NCBI RefSeq assembly: GCF_048771995.1
Contig: NC_133028.1
Location: forward strand, 70,419,001-70,483,000
Length of the DNA stretch: 64,000 bases
Source: Taeniopygia guttata
Lineage: Eukaryota; Chordata; Aves; Passeriformes; Estrildidae
Direction: 5' to 3'
The notes under the pieces were generated by a model, which saw only the letters and a program-made list of their open reading frames with translations, was not told the origin of the DNA and searched no databases. Positions 1 to 11,300 of the stretch are shown here, one piece after another (the first letter of the stretch is position 1; the number at the start of each line of letters is the position of its first letter). Position numbers and translations under genes: made by a program.

Positions 1-2280
1 ACCTTCCTGCATGACATAACCATTCAACAGGTCAAATGAGTTGGGACATAATGTGATTTTTGGCAATAATGGTACTATTGCTGAAGTTCAAATACTGTAT
101 TTCTTATGGTTTTGGCAAACTTGCTCCTTTGTCCGCACAAATAAAAGCTTAACAAATGAAAGGAGAACAAAAAATCTGCTCCCTCTACTTTTTGTTCTTT
201 CTCCCTGTTTCAGATTGTGTCATCCTGAGTTACCCAGGCTGAGGGCTTCAGAACTCTTGTGAAAAAGCTCAGAAAGGTGAATGTCATGCACTGAAGCCTT
301 GGGGCACTGGGAGCTCACCCTCTCCTGCGCTGCGGGCACCCCAGCAGCCCACAGCTACTGAAGGGCTGAGCTACAGCAGTCAGGCAGCCTTCACCTGCCT
401 CTTCTGTGCTCTTTGCTCACCTTGGCCTCATTCTACACTTTAAATAGTTTTCTTTTCAAAGTCATCTGAATTCAAGTAGCTTCTCCAGTGCTTTACACAC
501 CTCTCCAAATACACTGAGACATAAAAACTAGGTATTTGCTTCTAGATTCAGGAAGTTTTGGGCAATGGACTGCACTGAGCTGTGCTGGTCTGTAACCTCA
601 GTCCCAAATCCCTTTTCACAGAGAGAGAGAAAGAAAGAGAGAAAAAGGATCAGAGTTAAAACTACCTCAAGCAAAGCCAACCTTCACGCCCTCTCACTGA
701 CACCTCTGAAATTCTAACAGGTCTGTATATAGTCCTTTACCATAACTCAACTCACAGAGTGCAAGTCACAGCCCAAAAGGCAGGTAGGTGATGGGGGGGA
801 ATCCCACAATATTTTACATCATTTGTCCTGAGCAGGATTTATTTGTTTCTGGGCCCTCACAGGAGCCAGAAGCAGGTAGTGGAGGCACAGGAACCTACCT
901 GTGCTTCCCATAAACTGAGGATGTTTCTTCACTGGCTGGTGTCCTGTGGAGTTATTTATACAGCAAGAGTGACATGAGGATAAATTACCAAGCAGTGAAA
1001 TGAGTTCCCTGACTCTCACTGCTGTGTGAGCAGGGATCAGCACAGAAGGTGCAGCACAGAACAAAACCCCACAGGACTGAGCTGGAGCCTCAGGCCAGAA
1101 CCACTGGAAAGATTTTTTCTTGAAGGTGGGAGGCTACTGAGGGAGTAACAATCTCTAAAAGAAATCCACAACAAGGAGCAGAGATGGTAGCTAACTGGAT
1201 ATGCCTAGGAGACATAAATACCAAAATAAGGATGGCAAGTCCTTCCCTTGCTTCTGGCACTACTGCTTTCTTTGGAGGGGTTTGGAAAGCAGATCACAGT
1301 CATAATAATCCATCATTTTGTCCCGTGGACCAATCCAAATAATGGTGGCCCATCACCACCTCCCTATTAGGACACTAAAAGACAACAAAGCATTTATTAA
1401 ATGCTTTCAAGTACACTCTATAATTCTAGCAGGGTAAAGACAGAAATATATATATATTGCAAACAAAATATGTCTCAGCAGCACAGCCTCACTGCCCCAA
1501 AAGCACAAACTCCAGGCAAAGGGTTACCTGCACACTCAGCTCTTTCTGCCTTCAGCACTCCTGTGCCTTGGACAGCCAGTCTCCTATAGCCTGAGGAAAG
1601 GGTGCCTCAACCCCCAGTACTGGGAGTAGCACCTCCAGCTCAACTCAAGAGAGTGGAAAGAGCCTGAAATCCCTGACAACTTTATTTCCTTCCCTCTCTC
1701 ACAGAGGCTGTGTTCCTGCGTTTTAGTTGTGAATTCCTGTTGTGTCACTCACTTGCCTTTTAGGACTAACAAGTGGACATCATGATGCCTTCAGGAAGGA
1801 AAGGTATCAGCAGAGCATAAGGAAAAAATCCAAGGGATAGAAAGGAAGGAATAAACACCAATGTTTTAGTCCAGAACATAAGAGTCTTTATACACCACAT
1901 AGGTTTTGAGGGGTTTCCTGTTTTTTTTCTGTGCCTTGAAAAAGCAAGGGAGCAGGCTTTTGCTGGGAGCTGGTGAGTGTGGAAGGGCAACTTCAGGATT
2001 CCTGCCCACAGCCCAAGTGGATCCCCAAGCTGGCTGCTCCCTCCTTTGGGAGGGGCACTGTGGGACAGGCAGGAGAGGGGGAAGGAGGGAGGCTTTTCTT
2101 TACACTTGTGCTGTGCTGAATGTGGACCATCTGTGCCCCCAGCTGGAGTGCTGGAGATGGTCTGGCACTTGAACCACACCATATTTACAGATCTAAACAC
2201 AAATGGCTACTGCCTGATTGTTTCATGATTCATTAGTCAGACAAGCTCTCCTCTCCCGCCAGCACAGCTGTTACAGAGTA
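1..2280. other. Intergenic, no gene recognised
   Basis: No coding segment with splice sites and a recognisable protein was found. There is a purine-rich GA stretch at about 621-646. A segment at 214-276 is bounded by a good plus-strand acceptor (pyrimidine run then CAG at 211-213) and a GTGAAT-type donor at 277, but it carries an early in-frame stop in the natural frame and is no more than a possible noncoding exon. The next gene to the left is expected from synteny to be ANTXR2, but nothing here can be assigned to it. Confidence 0.5.
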
Positions 2281-2660
2281 AACCTTTGTCACTTAATAGG
2301 CCTGATTATTACTTTCCATCAAAGGTATTGATCTGTGTCATCTCTACTTAAGGGAAAAGGGGAGAAGCGAAAAGGGGACCAAAATGTGTCGGGAAAACAA
2401 GAAAGAGGGGAAAAAAAATCCAAAAGAATGACATTTGTGTGGTGAGTAGGGGCAGCGGTCAATGCGTTTCATCTCTCCTGGCTGTACTGTGTCTGTGTAT
2501 TCATTTGCCACGGTGCCGAGGTTACTCGTGGAGATGAAACGTCTCACATGATGTGGCACTCCTTGCGCCGCACCAGACTGCTGCAGTCACACAATATGGC
2601 CATGCATATAATTGGTCAGCCAAAGACACAACGTGAATTAACAAACAGTATTTTTAAAAA
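2281..2660. promoter_or_regulatory. Candidate conserved noncoding element
   Basis: The block is rich in developmental-factor-like words (ATTA, TGATT, ATCAAAG, AATTGG) and has few simple repeats. An 11-nt perfect inverted repeat lies at 2465-2475 and 2531-2541, separated by 55 nt. No reading frame is convincing. The enhancer reading is an inference from texture only and needs cross-species alignment. Confidence 0.25.
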
Positions 2661-5480
2661 AATAGAAATCAATTAAGACAAGCAGCAGAAGGTAAAAATA
2701 CACGTTCATCTCCAAATGGCACTGCAGAGATTGATGGCGAGACTTGGGTGAGCAGCCCCAGGCCTTAGTCGCCCCGGTCGGTGCTGCTCCCCAAATTTCC
2801 ACCCGTGGAGAAGCTGGTCCTTTTTGTTCAGCACAGGGGCTCGGGTGGGATGTGGCTGTTACATCATTGCCATGCAGTGTTGTACCACAGCTTGAGAGCT
2901 CCTCGTTGTTCTGCGGCCACCTGCCAAGCTGCCATTGCAGCAGTCCAGGGTTATTGTGGATTCGCTCGCTCCACTGGCAGAAGGAGGTTTGCATCAGCCA
3001 GACTGAGAGTTTCATGGATCCTCTGACTCCCAGCACTGTTACCAGCAGCATTTCTGCTTCCTGCTGCACCCAGCGTGCCAGCAACTGGGGAGGCAGTTCC
3101 GAGCCACAGATGTGGCAGTGGGGAGCGAGCAAGATCTCCAGCAGAGTTTCACTTTCCATTTTCCTTGCATTTAAGGGATCATCTCTCCCGAAGCCAATTC
3201 CCAAAGTCCTCGGCCAGTCCTCTGTCAAACCAGGTGAAGGTCTGGGAGGTACAGGACAGAAAATGAGCACGGTGAAGACTGCTTGGCTTGCACCCATAGC
3301 AGCACAACAGTGTCACAACTGGGATCACAGAGGAATAAAAGCAAATGTGTCTTCAGAGCCAAACATGACATACAAAACCAGTGTAGATGTTCTGAGGGCT
3401 AGATCCAGTTCTCTCTCCCAATTTGGGAACAGTTTTGGGGCAACCCAAAAATTACCACTGCTCAGCTACCCCAGAACATGTTCTTTCTGGGTGAAACACA
3501 CTCCCTTTGTTCCAAATCTGTAGGACAGGGCAAGGAATCATTTCGTAAATCCTTTTGGAACAGAGAATTTCAAGACCCACACACATTCCTACATAGTACA
3601 GTAAGACCTTTTCCTCCCTCAGCACCTCTCAGGAACAGTCTAGAAGTACAAGGAGCTTGTCCTCAACCCCAAACCACGTTTTCCAAGCAAAGAGGTCAGC
3701 AGGATGTCACACAGGGAAGACCAGTCACTAAAGGCTAAGCACTGCTCAGAGGATGAAGAAGGAGTGGGAATGCCCATCATTGCTGTGGAGATCTCCTCAG
3801 AGCACATGGCTTCCCCTGAGGTCAGCCTGCCTTGGGGCCACCAAGGCCCATCCAGCCAAGGGTTGGAGAGGGCACTGACAGACACTGTCCCAGCATGTCA
3901 ATGGACAGGGAAGCCATCCACACTCTCTGGAGAGGAAGATACAGGCATGTGTGCAGTTCTGACGTGGAACATTCTCTTCTCATCCAGTTTCCACCCAAAG
4001 CTCCGAAACAGACCAGAATACACATGACTAACTCCATACCCTCGGGAAACCTGGCGTCTCCATCCCAGCATTTCCCCCAGCTGGACCAGGTCCCATCATA
4101 CCCCCTCACTCCCGCAATTTAGCCACATGGAAAGAGAATTCAGAAGGCTGCAGCACGTGACACCAAGCGAGAGTCATGGCACACACAATCCCTGGAAAGA
4201 GTAGCTTGGCAATCCTGCACGAGCTGCGCTTCCCGCCAAGGGCCCGGCGCTGTGACGGTGCCAGGAAATCAGCCGTTCCGCCAGCAGGCACAGCAGCAGC
4301 CACGGACACGGAGGAGCAGAAGGGAGCCGTCAGACCCCGGAGACATGCTTGTTCTCTTCTCCTCCCGCGCTACAACAAGGAGCAGGGGGCTGGGCGAGTG
4401 AGGAGGCAGCGAGATGCTGGAAATATTCGCTTAACCCATTTATCTTTCCAATGCACCAAAAAAGAAAACTGCTTAGTCAGTGCTTAAAGAGAGACCCAAA
4501 CCAACAGACTGAGATGATGCCTTAGAACTCAGGTTATGAGCAAAAACCTTCCCACTTAAGAGCTGCCTTGCCATGGCAAAAGGTGCCCTTTGGTCTCTGA
4601 GGCATTCAGAAGGAGGCCGAGTAAAACCATCAGGAACAGGCTGTTGGAAACAATTCTGCAGCAAACAGGTCCTCATCGTTGTCAACACTTCACTTCCTTC
4701 CCTTGGAGACCTTCTTCAGTTCTGGTAGTTGGTGACAAGACTAGAGCAAGGAACCAGCAAGGGAGATGAAAGACATGAAAAACCTAAAACCAAACAACCT
4801 AAAAAACCCCAGCCAGCCAACCAAACAAACCTCCAATCAAGTCGCTCTTAAAGCTGTATCTTCCAAAATCAGACCTTTCCAGTTACTTGCTGAGAGCAGG
4901 GGTTTATTACTGATTTTTCTTCCTGTCTCCACTGATGCAAGTCAGGAGCAATCACACATGAGTCCCACATCACACCTGCTGTCAGCGCAGCCCAGTAACA
5001 CCCTGCAGAGACCCTGCAGCATTACCAGCAACATCTCCTCAACTTCACTGCAAAACTCAGACAGCAACTTTTTCCTGGAATACATCACAGACTACACTCC
5101 AATATCCAGCATTACGGATCCTTCTTAAGTCAACAGGCACTGTTGGCTGGGGTGGATTTCCCACCAACTTCCAACACTGATGTTCTCCTATCCTTGATGT
5201 TCACACAACTCCCTTGGACATCCTTGGCAGACACCAGGGGCCTAAGGCTTGGTGACATGACCTATCTGCCATAAGCATGGTTCTGACTTCTCTGCAAAAG
5301 GCAGCCACAACAGCTGGCCAAGTCCATTCCCAGATTTTCCATATAAAAATCTACATTTGCTGCTGGTATAAATTGCAGCAGGGCTTTGTCAGGTTCCCTC
5401 TGTAAGTGTGGTGAAGTACTGCCCCTCTCAACTGAATTGTGTCATCAGCCCAAGACACCTTCCCTGGGAGGGGAGGGGGG
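2661..5480. other. Intergenic; long open frames on both strands, no known gene
   Basis: Between 2638 and 3523 both strands are unusually open (219 codons on minus 2638-3297, 259 codons on plus 2744-3523). Neither product shows a domain I know, and the two are antisense to one another, so at most one could be real. A CpG-richer patch lies near 4200-4330. The remainder shows no gene. Confidence 0.4.
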
Positions 5481-5800
5481 AAAGGGAAGAAGAAAAAACG
5501 GAAAGCTTCAGGTCAAACGATTGATTACAGCTCTGAGTTACAGGGGGCTATTGATTTTTCATTAAACACTATGTACTGCTGTAAAGCAGAAAAAAGGTAA
5601 TTCATTGATCCGAGCTGTGGGCCATGTTCACTTATTGGCTTCCTGCCACTTCCCATTATTCCCAGTTCTAAATGTATACTGAGGTCAGTTCATTCTCATC
5701 ATTGCCTCCTGTCACCAGAAATGTCTCTCAGTAACTATTAGTTTAATCACCCCTTTCTTACAATGATAATGAGTGATAATATCCAGCATTATGGCAGATT
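5481..5800. promoter_or_regulatory. Candidate conserved noncoding element
   Basis: This AT-rich, low-repeat stretch contains several homeodomain and SOX-like words (GATTGATTACAG, TTCATTAAAC, GGTAATTCATTGATC, ATTAGTTTAATCAC). The density of such words is higher than in the flanks. No coding potential is seen. The call rests on appearance alone. Confidence 0.25.
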
Positions 5801-6826
5801 CAGGAATATTATTCGATGTATTCTTGTATTGCATTCCACAATGCTACAGTTAAGGGTCTGTCAATGTCTCCATTACAAAGCCTCAGGCCTTGAACTTTAT
5901 AAATCACTCCTCAAAATTTGCTGCTGGCAGAAGTAAAAGGCAGAGGATGTCTCAGCTCTGGAGAGAATATTGCTGAAATCGCACTCTGCAAGGTCTTTCT
6001 GGCCACAGTTTAGCTGCAGTGAATGGGAGCTGGAAAGGGAAGGGGAAAAGGGGGAGAAAGAAGAGGAACTTGGCCAGCTCAAGCTGCTTTTTCCAGTGAA
6101 TTAAAATGCCATCATTTCACAAACAGGATGATCTTGCTGTTCCGTTGGACGGCGATTCAGGGTCAGGCATGCTCCTCCTACAGCTGATACACATGCAGCA
6201 CTGCCATCCTGCCTGGCTGAGAGTGACACTGGAAATCTAAGAATGTCTACTCTGAAGCTTTTGCCTTGTGTTGGACAACCTGCACTTGGAGAGTGCTGCC
6301 AGTGTAGGGCCAAGGGCTGAAACCCTCAGAGTTTAGTAGCACCTGCTCAGGTAAAACCTTAGCCTGGGAACAATGGCGGGTACAGCTTTCGTAAACAGTT
6401 TGTACCTGACTCCAGCCCAGAGATTTAGGGGGAAACTGGTCAAATTTGGGATTTACACCCATACCTACTGGAAACCTTGCTGTGTACAGTGATAAGCATT
6501 CCACAGAGATGTCATTGGAACTGGATGCCCTAAAAGAAACAGTAGGCTCTGAAGTGTTAATTTCAAAATTTTGTGTTGATGAAGATTTGCTGAGGTGATC
6601 AGTCATCAAGCAAAAAGAGGAAAAGTAGATAGGGCAGGATCCAAAACTGTGCTATGATGACAGAAGAGAAATGAGCAAATAGAAACTGCCTCCCAACTGC
6701 CCCCAGCAGCACAGAACCAGGACGGAAATAATCTAACGGTGAGCAAAAAGACTATTTTTATAGAAATAGCCACATAGAACTTTTCTAATATTTAAAAAAA
6801 TTAAATATTTTCTTTGTCACTAAGAC

Positions 6827-6843
6827 AAAAAAAAAAAAAAAAA
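6827..6843. repeat. A(17) homopolymer
   Basis: Uninterrupted run of 17 A. It may be a microsatellite or the tail of an old retroposed fragment. I see no identifiable element body or target-site duplication beside it. Confidence 0.9.
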
Positions 6844-7950
6844 GTCAAAGACAACAACAATCACAAAGGACTATCAAGTGGCCATGCATTTTAGGCTACT
6901 GTATGACTTCTTACACTTTTTGATTTTGTCTTAGTTTTCTAGAATTGAAAGACTTATTACAGGAGAAAATAGAGAAACAAAACAGATGAACACCCAACCA
7001 TAAGATAGCATTACACTAATTTGGCAGAATTACTTTTAGGTGGACCCTACTCCAGCACCCACACACTGCTGGCAGTGCCAATAATGACTTTTCTTCACCA
7101 CCATTTAGGGATGCTCCAAGGAGTTCAGTCTCAAACTCTTACGAGGCTGGAAGAGCTTACAGACCATTCAACCCCCGCAAATGAAGTTGTTACATGTTGT
7201 TACAGGCCAGGTTTGGCCTTTGTTGCTAAAACTTCAACTGTGTGCTTTTGTCACGTAATCTGGAGGTGCCAGTGCCACCCTCCCCATCAGGGTTCTGTCC
7301 CTGCCGTGGCCATCACCAGCAGCCACTGCTGGCATGGACCAAACAGCCACAGTGACAAAGGACATCCACAGTGCCACCCAGCCCAGGGAAGTGGCTCTTG
7401 GGGACGGATTCCAAAGGGGCAGCACTGAGGAGTGTCCCCTCAGCCACTCCATGAGAAAGGCACCCCTGGGAATGAACATTTTCACCAGACACACAGAGTT
7501 CTCTGTTTCAGTGGGGGTCTGCAGCCCCCCCCACCCCTGCTGGAAAGCGACTCCCAGCTCCGGGCACGACAGCAATCACTCATTTGCTTCCCCACATTTT
7601 CTCGCATGAAGTGGCTTCTCCAATGTGTTCCGATACACTGCCTCCCCCTGAAGCCAACCTCCTGCCCAAGCTCTTCACAGATTGTGGTAAAGTAAAGTAT
7701 GAAGCTGGCTAATTCCTGCTTGTGAGTCCAGAGCCTGTTCGTGAGAGGTCAAGTACGGCTCGGAAGGGCCATCTGGACAGAAAAGGAACAGCAAATTCCT
7801 ACCAGGAACTTGCTTTTGTGCAACAGGGCTCTGCAGAGGGAGATGAAAGAATCCCACACAAGGCAGAGGTGGTGCCCACTGTTGCCGCTGTGCTAACCTG
7901 GAGCCCCCTGGATTCTGCTGAAGCAGAAGCACAGTCAGCTGCGGGGGTCA

Positions 7951-8350
7951 CTCCCCTATGTCTCGAGGAGAGTCGGGGAGCGGCTAAGGCAGAAAGTTAT
8001 ACTCTCCACCTTGTTTGGAGGAGAGGCGGTGTCAAAGGAGTTAATAAGGGACTGGGGACTCAAGGCTGGGGAAACAGTTTCAATTTTATCCAGGCTCCAA
8101 GGAGCTCCGAATTACAGAGTATCCAGCAGCCAAATGTACCCTCGAGGCTTTTGCAACATCTTAAATACCGGGACGTAACAAGGGGAAGGGAACGCCCATT
8201 AACCAATGGGGGATTTGGGGGAGTGGAAGGTGAAAGGACACACAGATATAAAAACCAAAGGGGAAAACTTAAGGGCGGGACCCCGGGCCCTCATCCAATC
8301 CCTCGACGCCCAGGGTAGAAGATTCTGGTGCTGCAGGGATAAATAATATT
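7951..8350 (+). mobile_element. Possible solo-LTR relic (endogenous retrovirus-like)
   Basis: The segment has the order of signals expected in an LTR U3-R region: G-rich stretches, an ACCAATGGGG CCAAT-type box at about 8200-8209, a TATA-like GATATAAAA at about 8239-8248, then a GC-rich stretch and an A/T-rich GATAAATAAT near 8338-8347. I found no flanking gag, pol or env frame, no second LTR and no clear target-site duplication. It could equally be an ordinary promoter-like sequence. This is a weak call from signal order, not from homology. Confidence 0.22.
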
Positions 8351-11300
8351 TTTCTTACCAGGCACATGAACGAAAGAGCAGCATGCCCATGTCAGGTAGT
8401 TATATGGCTCCTATTATCAATAAGCACTTGGCAATCTCTGCTGTGTTTATTCTCACAACACCCTGATGAGGGAGGGGAAAACAGTCTTTGCAGATGGAAT
8501 AGGTTTGCCTGCATAGATCTTGAATGTGGCAGGACAAAATATCTGTGAAGCCAAAGAGAGCAGGACCCAGACTATTTGATACGCTTCAGCCTCAGTATAT
8601 CACTTAGGAGTCAATGTGCAAACACATCCGAGGATTTTGACCTACCTCAAGCTCACACCAGGAGTGTGCAGCAGGGCAGACTTACCTCCTCCCATGTTCT
8701 CTGGGAAAGTTACTCGCATTCCTGCTGAGAAAAATGCACTCACCACAGACAGGAGCAGCCTGCACCTGCAGGGCATTCCCGCAGCCTCCCAAGAAGTTAC
8801 AGAGAGCTCAGAGCTGTTATTCTGGCTGCCCGAGCACTTCCCATCTTCCAGAAAGCCCCATGCCTGTGGGAGCCAGGTCATTTAAAATGGATTGGTTGGT
8901 GCTATCACATATTACCCTAGGAATGAAGCTCTTAATGGCAAGACCTGATTATTCCTCTAATATCCCCACCTTGTGCCAAATAAACGGCGTTGATGTCACA
9001 TCATTTGCAGAGGACAGAAAACCTCTGCAGAGCTGCAACCAACAGCCCTCTCTTGTGCCAGGACATAGCACATATCCCGGGGTAATAAAGGCTTCATTTC
9101 ATGCTTCAGCTCACCTGGGCTGAGGCTGGGATTCAGCAACCTATCCAGGCACAGCTCTGACTCCACAACAGTTACTGCCTAGTCTTGCCATGAATGCTCC
9201 CAGATTTTATTCACATTTTTAACTCTTTAACGCTGTCTAAAAGCAGGGTTCAAAGGGAGGGAAAAGGAAAGTAAGGCTTAAAGAGAAAAGGAAGATAACA
9301 CCCATTCAGACTCTGTACTTTCCACTTCTCTGGTAACTGTCTGCTGTAACCAAACCTGAGACAGCACTGACACATTTTAAGATGGTTCAGCTCCTGCAAG
9401 GATCATGAAAATAGGTCGCTTGCTGGAGAGAACATCTTAGTTCAACAGCAATTTGCAGCCCATCTTCAGAGCAGACCCCTCTCTGACTCTCACTCGGTGC
9501 TTCACCATCCGTCCATGTGAAGGGTCTGTCAGAGCCCACGAGGCTGCAGAGCATCATGAAATATGTGTGCACTTTGTCAGAAGCATGGCCTAAACACTTA
9601 GAGTGCTGTAAATATAAACTCAACAGCTGCTGTGCCTTACAGTTCAAGGTAAAGGAGAATAGCTGACGTAAATTGTGCCAGTGTGCTATCAACATAAAAC
9701 AACAGGGCATGATGCATTACCATGAGCCCTGAGCACTTCACATCTGTCTCGACACCGCTGTGGGTTTGACACGCGTCAGTTCAAAGGAGAAAATACAGCT
9801 TGCCAAGGGAATCGTTCCAGCCCTGCATCAGGCCACTTGCCCCACCACAGAGCAGGCAGACAGCACTCTCTGCTCAGGCAGCATAAAAGGATTTGGGCCA
9901 TGACACACAGGCAAATATGCTGATCTGTTCCATGGGAAAATACCTGTCAGGATGAGTCTCAGTCCAGCTGGATGCCTATGCCAGCACATAACCTCAAGCA
10001 CCCACTTGAAGAGAGCTGCTTGCAATTTCAATTTATGCACATACTTAGGCTGTGTTCATCCATGAGGGCAGGCTAAACCAGGCTCTGCCAGCCCCTGCCT
10101 TGTCACAGCGCTTCAAGCAGCCCAAATGGCATTCCTGGCCTGAGACAGGGGCCCAGTCTGCCCTGCACTGCAAATTCCACCATGCCCATTGCCCGCTACC
10201 AACTGCACTGATTTTAAAACCTCTCTCCCCCATCCCGAGGGAAGGCTGCTTACTTCTTAACAACAGAAGTCCTGATTAGATTGTTATTGAAAACCAGCAA
10301 ATATATGGGACTTGTCAAACAGGGTACATTCCTGAAGGCTCACGTGGCAACTGGACACTAAAAATTGGGGATACAAGCCATCATCGCGGCACCCACATTC
10401 CTGAGCCAAGCCTTTCCTGATCTAAGCATGGCTTCCAAGGCAAGATAAACCTAAGTCATTCCTTAAATAAAGTTCTTCGTCCTTAAAGATTTTTTATGGA
10501 CACTGACCTGACAGAAACCCTTGGCTTTTGGATGTTCCTCACACTTTAAAAACACAAGACCCCATCATGCTGTGACAAAAATCTTTTGTTGAGGTTTAAC
10601 TCAAGGTACCTGTGTGATTCTGGTGACACCATTGGTGGCATCCACACACTGAGCAAGACATGTTGCTGGAAAATCAGGGTGGGAGACAAGTGTGTGCTCA
10701 GGTCTCCTTCCAACATACACATGGGCAGGACATTTACCTGTGCCTGGGACCTGGGAAGCACTGTAGGATCACTGGTTTGAAGGGATCCAATGAGACTGCA
10801 CAGCTTCTTCAAGGAAAAGCTTGAGGGCTTTGTGGGATGTCAGTCTAAACTGGTTCAGAGAGTTCAGGTGGTACAATAGCAAGGCACATCCTCACAGGCC
10901 GAGCCCCAAGCACATTTCCTATCACACTACAGCCTGGAACACACCTAAGTGCCTGGCTGAATCATGACCAGGAATCATGAGAGCCCAAGGACAAGGTGTA
11001 CCCATGGTTGCCATTCCTCCATACTTGTTCTGCAACAGCACCACTATTCTGGACACCACAACTGGGGTTATTTATTTTCACAGATAACCGGAGTTTCTTT
11101 AGTTAGGCTCCAACCTTCAGACACAAGCTTTGCCCTAGGGAACAAATGAGAAGATCCAGGCACAGCAGGTATATGTAGCTGCTGGTGAGCACTGAGTATT
11201 GCCAACCATTATAAAACACAGGAAAATAGCAAGCAAGGTTTTAGCCAGTTTAAACAATCCTGCAGGGAATACTACCAATAGAAACTAATACATATGCAAG

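Noticed and set aside
214..276. Plus-strand exon-like segment near the window start
   Set aside because: Splice sites look fair, but the segment is short, carries stops and has no partner; it is kept only as a remark in the intergenic entry.
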